Origin: Nanobdellota archaeon | GTDB taxonomy: Archaea > Nanobdellota > Nanobdellia > Pacearchaeales > GW2011-AR1 | Direction of reading: 5' to 3' | Assembly: GCA_027858295.1 (NCBI GenBank) | Contig: JAQICZ010000034.1 | Coordinates: 1-44,378, forward strand | DNA: 44,378 nt | Shown: in pieces, positions 1-6,547 of the stretch | Numbering within the stretch: the stretch's first letter is position 1 | Layout: each line of letters starts with the position of its first letter | Made by a program: the position numbers and the translations under genes | The notes under the pieces: model-generated | What the model was told of the DNA's origin: nothing | Seen by the model: the letters and a program-made list of their open reading frames with translations, nothing else | The model's database searches: none

Positions 1-286
1 ATCAATTTTAAAAAAATAATTTACACTATTTGCCTCTGCCAGCGGCGATAATTCAAAATTTATATGAGCGGAGCGAACAATTTTTTCAGGTTATGTAAGT
101 TATGTTGAGATTTAGAAATAATTGTATTTTTGGTCAAAATTGGGAGAAGAAGCATATATTTAGATAGCTTCGGGCAGGTTAAATTATCCGCTCCGCTGGG
201 AACATGAAATATATATGATATATAGAATTTTAGGACATATAAATATTTTTTATAGGTCTACTGTTAACGGCTCGCTGTTTGCAATT
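1..286. repeat. Intergenic DNA with two dispersed-repeat modules
   Basis: No convincing gene. Two GC-rich modules of the window-wide repeat family stand out from AT-rich DNA: an inverted copy near 31-75 (gcctctgccagcggcgata) and a forward copy near 173-208 (gggcaggttaaattatcc, then gctccgctgggaacatg). The same modules recur between most gene blocks downstream. Confidence 0.6.
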
Positions 287-727
287 TTACTTAACTATTA
301 TTGAGCCTTTCATATAGGGGTGTGGCTTACAATAGTAGTCATATGTTCCCCGAGTATTGAATGTGTGGATGTATTTTTCTCCTTTTCCTAGAAGTCTTGA
401 GTTTAGTTCTGAACCTTCTTCTGAAGTTATTGTATGGGCTATTGTATCTCTATTTTCCCAGGATACTGTGTCACCTACATTTATTTCTAAATCTACTGGG
501 GAGTATGCGAAGTTGATTATTTTTATTTCATAGTCGGAAGTTATTTCTTTTGGTTTTGCTAGTTCTCCTGGGGAATCTATAGGGATTTCTGTTGCTGGAA
601 CTGGAAGTTCTCCAGTAGGAGTTATTGGCTCTGATATTACATTTCCTGTTTGGAAACCGTTGAATATTACACCAACGGCTACAAGAAGTATTAGCATTCC
701 AAATGCGAACCAGACTTCTTTTCTCAT
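287..727 (-). CDS. Membrane-anchored cupredoxin (amicyanin/plastocyanin-like)
   Basis: A 146-residue blue-copper-type protein. Residues 6-23 form a hydrophobic signal/anchor, followed by a Pro-rich linker (about 30-60) and a cupredoxin fold (about 65-146). All four type 1 copper ligands are visible: His98 (in IAHTI), Cys133, His136 and Met139. The ligand loop CKPHPYM closely resembles the amicyanin loop. It probably carries electrons, or holds copper, on the outer face of the membrane. It is transcribed alone: a TATA box lies about 23 nt before the ATG, so the mRNA is likely leaderless. Family assignment is firm; the redox partner is unknown and no respiratory genes are nearby. Confidence 0.9.
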   Translation of the reverse strand: MRKEVWFAFGMLILLVAVGVIFNGFQTGNVISEPITPTGELPVPATEIPIDSPGELAKPKEITSDYEIKIINFAYSPVDLEINVGDTVSWENRDTIAHTITSEEGSELNSRLLGKGEKYIHTFNTRGTYDYYCKPHPYMKGSIIVK

Positions 728-744
728 GTTATTCTTAGGGTGGC

Positions 745-755
745 GTTATTTATAG
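745..755 (-). promoter_or_regulatory. TATA box of cupredoxin gene
   Basis: Read on the minus strand the sequence is ctataaataac, centred about 23 nt upstream of the ATG at 727. This is the spacing of an archaeal leaderless promoter; no Shine-Dalgarno sequence is present. Confidence 0.6.
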
Positions 756-814
756 GAGATTGGGCGAATAAATTCGTTGGAGCGAAAAGAGACGGAGGGT
801 GGGAAGAAAGTAAG

Positions 815-1085
815 GCAGATTAATATGCTAAATTTATTAGGATCAATTGAGTTTTTATAAGAACGGAGGGCCGATTGATATGGGGCCGTTGAGTTAATGT
901 TACCCTTCGGATATGAGTAAGGTTCGCGATGACGGAGTTTAAAGACATAGTGATATCTGCATTGCGGTTTGTCCCGTAGGGATGACCCGATGGGGAAAGC
1001 TGGGCCTCGGTTTGATATGTCTAGTTTGTTTAGGGCAAATTAAGATAGTCACTCCGCTGGGGCCTAAACTGTTGGAGGTTAGCAG
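815..1085 (+). repeat. Dispersed intergenic repeat block
   Basis: Contains the modules gcagattaatatg, cgttgagttaatgttaccct, gatgacccgat.gggaaagctgggcctc, gatagtcactccgctggggcc and gttggaggttagcagag. Each recurs elsewhere: the gatgacccgat module again at about 5591-5618, and the ttgagttaatgtta module at 8500, 13880, 20583 and 42228. No credible gene is seen. Confidence 0.7.
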
Positions 1086-1112
1086 AGCAGTAAAACATAG
1101 CAATATTTGTCC

Positions 1113-1189
1113 TGCGGTTGACAGTTGACGGTGGACGGTGGACAGTTGACGGTGGACAGTTGACAGTTGACGGTTAACGGTCTGCGGTT
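1113..1189 (+). repeat. Heptamer minisatellite (11 units)
   Basis: Eleven tandem 7-nt units, mostly gacggtg, gacagtt or gacggtt, with tgcggtt at both ends. The same heptamer family appears inside the radical SAM gene at 41594-41650 and 41991-42021. Confidence 0.85.
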
Positions 1190-1239
1190 TCTCAATTAAT
1201 ATTATAAATTGTAATTGTTTTATCTGATTAGGTGATTAT

Positions 1240-2025
1240 ATGGATTTGAAGAGAGATGTTAATGCGGCTCGTGTGGCTTTTAGGAAAGGTGATAAGGAAG
1301 CTTCTATTGTTGCACATTCAGGCCATAGGGAGGTTCATGATACGGGATTTGGTAAGTATTTGAAGAGTTGGGTTTATGGTGGGCTTGATGGTATTATTAC
1401 CACATTTGCTGTTGTTGCTGGAGTCGCAGGAGCTGCTCTTGGTGTAAATGTTATATTGATTCTTGGCTTTGCTAATTTGATTGCTGATGGAATTTCTATG
1501 GCGATTGGCGACTACTTGTCTACTAAATCTGAGAATGAATATTATGATTTGGAAAGGTCTCGTGAGAAATGGGAAGTTGATTCTCATCCAAAAGGTGAAG
1601 AGGCCGAGATGCTTGAGGTTTATCAGAAGAAGGGGCTGAATAAAAAGGATTCAAAGATTCTTGTGAATGTTTTGAAGAGGAATAAGAAGTTTTGGATTGA
1701 TACTATGATGCATGATGAGCTGGGGCTTGTAAAAGAAGATGAAAATCCAGTAAAGCATGCAGTTGTTACCTTTGGGTCATTTCTTGTTTTTGGGTTTATT
1801 CCTTTAGCACTTTTTGTTTTTGGGTTAATCTTTAAGTGGGATGTTGCTAATGGGTTTCTATGGACGTCTGTGCTCGCAGGAATTTCTATGTTTGGACTTG
1901 GAGCTGCAAAAACCAAGATAACTGGTAAGAAGTGGGCTAGGAGTGGATTTGAGACTCTATTGATTGGTGGAGTTGCTGCCGGAGCTGCTTATTTTGTTGG
2001 TGATATATTGGCTAAGATTGTTTAA
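1240..2025 (+). CDS. VIT1/CCC1-family Fe2+/Mn2+ transporter
   Basis: A 261-residue membrane protein. After a polar N-terminus, residues 45-97 hold the family signature GGLDGIITTFAVVAG followed by GFANLIADGISMAIGDYLSTKSE. A polar, Glu/Met/His-containing loop (about 98-165, including WIDTMMHDE) matches the cytoplasmic metal-binding region of VIT1 proteins. Three further membrane segments follow (about 170-200, 205-225, 237-260). Asp50 and Met87 are 37 residues apart and appear to correspond to the transport-path Asp/Met pair of plant VIT1 (inferred from spacing). It likely moves ferrous iron or manganese out of the cytoplasm. The start is supported by the SD-like ggtgat at 1231 and a TATA box at 1201-1210. 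Confidence 0.9.
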   Translation: MDLKRDVNAARVAFRKGDKEASIVAHSGHREVHDTGFGKYLKSWVYGGLDGIITTFAVVAGVAGAALGVNVILILGFANLIADGISMAIGDYLSTKSENEYYDLERSREKWEVDSHPKGEEAEMLEVYQKKGLNKKDSKILVNVLKRNKKFWIDTMMHDELGLVKEDENPVKHAVVTFGSFLVFGFIPLALFVFGLIFKWDVANGFLWTSVLAGISMFGLGAAKTKITGKKWARSGFETLLIGGVAAGAAYFVGDILAKIV

Positions 2026-2089
2026 TGTTACTTTTTACGAGTAGTGACAAAAAGAAAGGTTTTATAAGGTCTTTTTTGCTTAGTTTTGT

Positions 2090-2524
2090 ATGAAAGATTT
2101 AACAGATTTTATGGAAGTAGGGATGGGACAATTTAGGAAAGCAGATTCTAACACTAGTCAATATACAACATATTTGAAGCCATGTATTGGTGTTGGTTTT
2201 TTTGACACCTTAAGTAAAGAAAGTTATATGCTTCACTATCCAGACCTAATGTTTTATGATATTGATAAAGATGTCAAAACAATAACTGATGATTTCTCAG
2301 ATAAATCAAAGATAGAAGTTTATGCAACTGGTGGATCTATTAATTTCAAAGATGATAAAGGATATAATGGATCAGTTCTTAAAGATAGAGCAGACATTGA
2401 AAAAGTTCTAAAAGACAACTTTCCTGAAGGTAATGTTCAAATTGATTGGGGCAATTTAAATGGAGAGACTGAATTGTATCTCAATAAGCCAGAGGGGAAG
2501 TTTGAAGCGAAAAAGATAGTTTAA
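2090..2524 (+). CDS. CheD-like deamidase domain protein (orphan)
   Basis: 144 residues. The N-terminal half resembles the chemoreceptor glutamine deamidase CheD: YTTYLKPCIGVGFFD followed by SYMLHYPD matches the family pattern of a Cys before a strand and a His in an H-[FY] motif. Thr26, Cys32 and His49 reproduce the 6- and 17-residue spacings of the Thr/Cys/His catalytic set of Thermotoga CheD. The C-terminal half (TGGSINFKDDKGYN and beyond) is compatible with the rest of the fold. No chemoreceptor, CheY or CheC gene is nearby, so the substrate is unknown. A TATA box (2060-2068) lies about 25 nt before the ATG, implying a leaderless mRNA. The call rests on motif spacing, not on a search. Confidence 0.6.
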   Translation: MKDLTDFMEVGMGQFRKADSNTSQYTTYLKPCIGVGFFDTLSKESYMLHYPDLMFYDIDKDVKTITDDFSDKSKIEVYATGGSINFKDDKGYNGSVLKDRADIEKVLKDNFPEGNVQIDWGNLNGETELYLNKPEGKFEAKKIV

Positions 2525-2686
2525 ACTTCTAACTATTTTTTCTTACAATTTCACAATTAGACTTTAACATATTTTATATTTAATTTAATAATTGAGAGAC
2601 TTAATATTGTATTTTTATCTATTGTCACCTTTTAATAGTAGTTACAAATTATCAGGTTTTATAAACCAAATTTTACTTACTATATT
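2525..2686. promoter_or_regulatory. Intergenic; TATA box of cysteine hydrolase gene
   Basis: AT-rich spacer. The sequence ttttataaa at about 2655-2664 lies about 25 nt before the ATG at 2687, so the downstream gene had its own leaderless promoter. Nothing else is visible. Confidence 0.5.
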
Positions 2687-3195
2687 ATGAAGATAAAGAA
2701 AGAAAACACAGCATTAATCATCGTTGACAGGCAAGAGGACTTTGCTGAAGAACAGTTTCACAAGTCAGATGTTGAGACAATTATGAATTCATATCATCAA
2801 CTTTTGGGTGATAGACAGATGGATGTATATAATTTCTCTAGTGGAGCTTTTGGAAAAACTCTGCCTGAGCTTAACAAATATTTGAAAAGTGTTGAGAATG
2901 TAAGCTATATGAAAAAGAAACCAACTATGGATAGTTGTTTTACTAATCGCAATCTTCTTGAGAGTCTAGTAGAGAGGGGTACGGATAATTTAATTGTTAC
3001 TGGAATAAGTGGCCATATTGTGTTAAATCAACTGCACAAATGGGTCAGATGAAGGGGTTTAATATTCATTCATCACTTGACATGGTTGCTGTTCAAAAGG
3101 GCAGAGAAAAAGAAATGGAAAAGTTCAACGAATGGCTCTATGAACATGGTGAGTTATATGATTCTGTTGATGACCTGATTGATAATATTGAATAA
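2687..3195 (+). pseudogene. Isochorismatase-like cysteine hydrolase, frameshifted
   Basis: The first frame (2687-3052) has the family N-terminus IIVDRQEDF (usual pattern IDxQxDF) with the first catalytic Asp, the Lys region SYMKKKPTMDSCF, and NLIVTGISG. It stops early at HKWVR. Shifting frame near 3030 restores the expected continuation AQMGQMKGFNIHSSLDMVAVQ and a plausible C-terminus ending at 3195. Adding one base would give NQTAQMGQ, matching the family TA..A motif, so a 1-nt deletion in caactgc explains it. The catalytic Cys position (usual CVxxTA) reads Val here, so activity may have been lost before the frameshift. A sequencing error cannot be excluded. Confidence 0.75.
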
Positions 3196-3401
3196 TATTT
3201 AATTAAAATTAATATGATAATCTGAAAATAATTTTGACTAATTTAAAAGCTTAATAAATTAAAACACTGAAAAATCAAACAAACAAAAGGCAAAAAAACA
3301 CCTTCGCTATCACTCAGGATTAAGGCCATTAAATTATCGCCTCTGGCAGGAACAAATATTGTATTATCAATAGAGTCAAATTTTTACTAAAAGTCTCGCT
3401 G

Positions 3402-3421
3402 ACCACACCCTTAAGGGTGTG
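3402..3421. repeat. Perfect 20-bp palindrome
   Basis: ccacacccttaagggtgtgg is fully self-complementary. A related imperfect hairpin (cacaccctaaagggatgtgg) lies about 265 nt downstream at 3667-3686. Both are followed by ctt(g/c)ga. Paired subterminal hairpins of this kind are typical of IS200/IS605-derived non-autonomous elements, but no tnpA or tnpB is present. Confidence 0.7.
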
Positions 3422-3584
3422 GCTTGACGCGGGACTTTCTTAACGCAAAAATCATCCACTCCCTCTATTTGCGGAAACGGTCGCCCTCTATACCCATTCG
3501 CTTGGGAATATGAGGAATTACCATTCGCATCCTGAATATGGGAAAATAAAATACCCGTAGTTGATTATATTTTATTTAGGGTGC

Positions 3585-3634
3585 CAAAATTCAGGGCAGA
3601 TAAAAACCCTTGGAAAAGTTTTTATTGAATTTTG
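3585..3634 (+). ncRNA. Nested-hairpin element, copy A
   Basis: Outer stem caaaattca (3585-3593) with tgaattttg (3626-3634); 5' linker gggcag (3594-3599); inner stem ataaaaac (3600-3607) with gtttttat (3618-3625); loop ccttggaaaa. Copies at 5355-5402 and 5723-5773 keep the linker and loop while both stems differ but still pair. That it acts as RNA is inference; DNA-level function is possible. Confidence 0.55.
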
Positions 3635-3917
3635 TATGGGTGCCATAAAACCGAAGGAAGGCATCCACACCCTAAAGGGATGTGGCTTCGATTTGAAGAC
3701 ATGTCAAATAAGTAATCATTGCTAGTTATAATAATATTTTTATTATAAATACACTCCCCATATGCCCTTAGATTAATCCAGTTGTCTTTTATCAATTATG
3801 GCGAAAGCTAATTTATTTTTGTTAATGAATTCCAAATATTTTCAAATTATAAACTTTCTTCTTGATAATCATATTTTTTGGTAAGAATTGGGGAAAGAAG
3901 CTAACAGATTACTATAT

Positions 3918-5285
3918 TCAATCTAAATTTCTAACTATTTTTTCTTGAATTTCTTTTCGATAGCAATCTTCACAAACTTTTACGCCTGTTTTTCTACTTC
4001 GTCTAAAGTCTGAGCCGATTTTTAGGGAAGCGCATCTTTCGCATTTTGTTAAGCAGGTATTACAATAATGTCTTCTTGATAATTTGTCTTGAGTCGTATG
4101 GGATTTACACATTAACTTTCCGCAGCCAATGCATCTTACTTTACAACTATCACAGATTAAGGCATCACAAAGTTCACAATGGATTTTTAGACATTTTTTA
4201 CAATGCTCTTTCCCACAGGATTTACAGGCAACCATACATTTTCTACAGGCGAGATGGCCGTTTGAACAAAAGTAAATTTCTCTAACATCCTCGTGGCAAA
4301 TGGAACAGGGAATTTTTTGCAATGATTTAGTTAAGGGGTCATAAGCTACTTCGAAGTTTGTTTTCATGTGCTCGTTTTTTACATAAAAGTCATAAGTATA
4401 AATTGGATGATAAATTAAAGTTGTATTGAATAATTTATTATTTACGTTCAGGCCGTGCTTTGTTTTTTCTATTAGAATGCTTCTTTCTTTATCATTTAAT
4501 CTTTCTTCGGGATTCAATTTTTCTTTTATACTATCTATTACTTTTGCTTGTCTACTTATTTTTACTTGATCGCCTTCTCTTACGGTTTCTTCGAATCTTT
4601 CTTTTGCTTTTTCTAATAGATATTTTAATTCTCTTTCTTCTGTTTCAAAATGAGCTTCAACTCTTCTTATTTCTAATTCTAGAGCTGTGTTTAATTTGTT
4701 TGCAACTTCTCTTGTTTTATTATCTAGTTGCACTTTCAAATCTTCTTTTGCAACGAAATAAGATTCTTTCATATCTGGAATATCAATTTCTGATTTTGAG
4801 CCTTCTGATACTGGGTAATCATTTAGGTCTCCATTTATTCTCTTGTTATCATGAATATAGACCTCGTTAATTAGCTTTTCTCTTTCGTTCAGATATTGGA
4901 AAGATGTATGAAAGGTGTATCTGAAGAAGATGTTATTTCTTTTTTTTTGTGAGAGTTTAACTATTGTTGAATTCTTTAAGTCTATCCTTTTTTTTACTTC
5001 TGATTCTGGATCACATTTGAAGTCTATTTTTAGAAGAGTTGTTTCTCCTGAACCTTCTAGGTAACTTGAGATTGCTTTTAATGTGTAAGAGCCTTTTTCT
5101 AAGAATTCGACTTCGTCTGTTGCTAAGGACTCATCTACTGTGAATTTGTATGGCGACTTTTTCCCAAAGAATTTTTCGAATTTTTCTGGTATGTTTGAGG
5201 CTGTTAGAATTTCGTTTCTCATTGAGAGAGTTGCTCCTAGATTTTTAAAGAATTTCCAAACAAATTTTAGTAATGCATCATCCAT
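3918..5285 (-). CDS. Coiled-coil protein with Cys-rich zinc-finger C-terminus
   Basis: 455 residues, family not recognised. The N-terminal half (1-165) looks globular and beta-rich. Residues about 170-270 are highly charged and predicted coiled coil (ELEIRRVEAHFETEERELKYLLEKAKERFEE in two halves). The C-terminal 125 residues hold a dense run of CxxC/CxxH pairs (CSIC, CRKC, CKSC, CKKC, CELC, CDSC, CIGC, CNTC, CERC, CEDC), enough for several RING/B-box/ribbon-type zinc sites. No catalytic motif was seen. Its neighbour downstream on the same strand is the SNF2 helicase, separated by about 1.2 kb of repeats, so no operon is implied. It could be a nucleic-acid or protein scaffold; the function is unknown. 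Confidence 0.7.
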   Translation of the reverse strand: MDDALLKFVWKFFKNLGATLSMRNEILTASNIPEKFEKFFGKKSPYKFTVDESLATDEVEFLEKGSYTLKAISSYLEGSGETTLLKIDFKCDPESEVKKRIDLKNSTIVKLSQKKRNNIFFRYTFHTSFQYLNEREKLINEVYIHDNKRINGDLNDYPVSEGSKSEIDIPDMKESYFVAKEDLKVQLDNKTREVANKLNTALELEIRRVEAHFETEERELKYLLEKAKERFEETVREGDQVKISRQAKVIDSIKEKLNPEERLNDKERSILIEKTKHGLNVNNKLFNTTLIYHPIYTYDFYVKNEHMKTNFEVAYDPLTKSLQKIPCSICHEDVREIYFCSNGHLACRKCMVACKSCGKEHCKKCLKIHCELCDALICDSCKVRCIGCGKLMCKSHTTQDKLSRRHYCNTCLTKCERCASLKIGSDFRRSRKTGVKVCEDCYRKEIQEKIVRNLD

Positions 5286-5354
5286 AGAGGTGGGAAGGTC
5301 GAGAGGTTTTTAAGGATTATTGGGGTTGTTATTCACTTGGGAGTATAAGAAAGC

Positions 5355-5402
5355 AAATCCTCGGGCAGTTAAGTTGATTGGAAAACAACTTAAGGAGGAT
5401 TT
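5355..5402 (+). ncRNA. Nested-hairpin element, copy C
   Basis: Outer stem aaatcctc (5355-5362) with gaggattt (5395-5402); linker gggcag (5363-5368); inner stem ttaagttg (5369-5376) with caacttaa (5386-5393); loop attggaaaa. Neither stem shares sequence with copy A, yet the linker and loop are conserved and both stems are perfectly paired. Confidence 0.6.
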
Positions 5403-5496
5403 ACTTAAAGGATTATTGGCTTATTGTGAGGAAAAATTCGGAGATTGAGAAGGCAGTTTCGCCGTTTCACAAGTACATCTAATAACATAAAAGTAC

Positions 5497-5552
5497 TCCG
5501 TGACTTTTATTCCTCTAGAAAATCTAGAGATAGAAGGCATCACGGATTTTTT
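5497..5552 (+). terminator. Two-level hairpin followed by T-run
   Basis: Outer stem tccgtga (5497-5503) with tcacgga (5540-5546), inner hairpin ctctaga-aaa-tctagag (5513-5529), then six T (5547-5552). It looks like a terminator or the 3' end of a small RNA; no obvious gene ends here on the plus strand. Confidence 0.5.
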
Positions 5553-5722
5553 GGATTGAAGAGATTGGGTCAGGGGTGGGGTACCAATGACATGACCCGA
5601 TAGGGAAAGCTGGGCCTCAGATTAATTATGAGAGAACAGGAGACAAATTGATATATTGAATTTGCCTAGGGCCAATTGAAATAGTCGCTCCGTATAACCA
5701 TTCGCTTTTTAATATAGCGTGC

Positions 5723-5773
5723 CAAAATTTCAGGCCGGTAAAATCGATTGGAAAACGATTTAACGAAATTTTG
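5723..5773 (+). ncRNA. Nested-hairpin element, copy B
   Basis: Outer stem caaaatttc (5723-5731) with gaaattttg (5765-5773); linker aggccg (5732-5737); inner stem gtaaaatcg (5738-5746) with cgatttaac (5756-5764, one mismatch); loop attggaaaa. The upstream flank (tataaccattcgctt, then aatat) and downstream flank (ttgtat..ggg.gcata) also match copy A, so the repeat unit is larger than the hairpin. Confidence 0.6.
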
Positions 5774-6110
5774 TATCTGGGGGCATAACCTGTTTGAGAT
5801 TGATAGTTGTTCAAAGACATTGAATTGCTTAATTGATGTTGAGTTGAGCTATTTATGCCTGCTAACGCAGTGGATAATGTTTTTACTCTCCAAATTCTTT
5901 GGAGCTAAGTAGAATTATGGTTTAACATATTATGTCTTAATTGCTGAGTTTGCTCAGGTGTTTTAAAGATTGCTAAACTATTCATTCAGTAATTAGAGTA
6001 ATTGAGTTAATACGAAGGCATACTTGATTTGTGATTACAGAGAAGGTTAGGGTAAGAATTAATTAACAAACCACGATAATCCTTAAATAGATTAAATTAA
6101 TATTTGACTT

Positions 6111-6506
6111 ATGAAAGAACCTAAAGATGCTTTTGTTAAATATATTGTCCCTAACAAGCATGCGGAAGAAGACACTCTTAAGAGATTGCAATTTTATACC
6201 TTCTTTCCAAAAGAACCAAATAATTTTTATTTTGGCCTCAGTTTTAGAGAGTTTACTTCAAAAGGAAAAATCACAAAATGGGAAAAAGAGGGCAAACTGA
6301 TAAAGCTTACAGAATCAGTAAAAATAGAAAACAAAGAACTTTGGTTTGATTCAAAAGGCAATGTTATATGTGCTGATGGTGTAAACCCTATTCAAGACAA
6401 GCAAAAACGAAATTTAGGAAGATACAAACAACTCTCGAAAGCATATCAATTAGCTCAACAAATCGACTTGTCCAATATTCCAAATTATCATATTATTCCA
6501 TCCTAA
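6111..6506 (+). CDS. Hypothetical protein
   Basis: 131 residues, not recognised. Charged and soluble, with no signal peptide or membrane segment. The centre is rich in aromatic residues and Lys (YFGLSFREFTSKGKITKWEKEGKL), and a helical C-terminus reads RYKQLSKAYQLAQQIDLSNIPNYH. A TATA-like cttaaataga about 27 nt before the ATG supports this start and independent, leaderless expression. Its 3' end faces the helicase gene 41 nt away. Confidence 0.6.
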   Translation: MKEPKDAFVKYIVPNKHAEEDTLKRLQFYTFFPKEPNNFYFGLSFREFTSKGKITKWEKEGKLIKLTESVKIENKELWFDSKGNVICADGVNPIQDKQKRNLGRYKQLSKAYQLAQQIDLSNIPNYHIIPS

Positions 6507-6547
6507 TTTTAGATCAATATTCTCTTTTTTAATAAAGAAAATATAAA

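Larger units (their letters stand above)
3196..3917. repeat. Gene-free 720-nt region rich in palindromes and repeats
   Basis: No credible coding sequence. It holds a dispersed-repeat core (ttaaattatcgcctctggca, about 3329-3348), two hairpins of the type ccacaccc...gggtgtgg, a module attcgcttgggaatatg at about 3497-3513 that recurs near 5330 and 5700, and the nested-hairpin element at 3585-3634. Confidence 0.65.
5286..6110. repeat. Gene-free 825-nt region with nested hairpins and dispersed repeats
   Basis: No credible gene. It contains nested-hairpin copies C (5355-5402) and B (5723-5773), a further two-level hairpin with a T-run (5497-5552), and the gatgacccgat/aagctgggcctc module (about 5589-5618) followed by a GC-rich core (5689-5696). 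The last 100 nt carry the promoter of the next gene (cttaaataga at about 6082). Confidence 0.65.

Noticed and set aside
4460-4870. Leu/Phe-rich plus-strand frame over the zinc-finger gene
   Set aside because: It is a mirror of the Lys/Glu-rich coiled coil on the minus strand and looks like a membrane protein only for that reason.
5626-5820. 64-codon minus-strand frame
   Set aside because: It runs across repeat modules and nested-hairpin copy B, so the frame is a by-product of the repeat.
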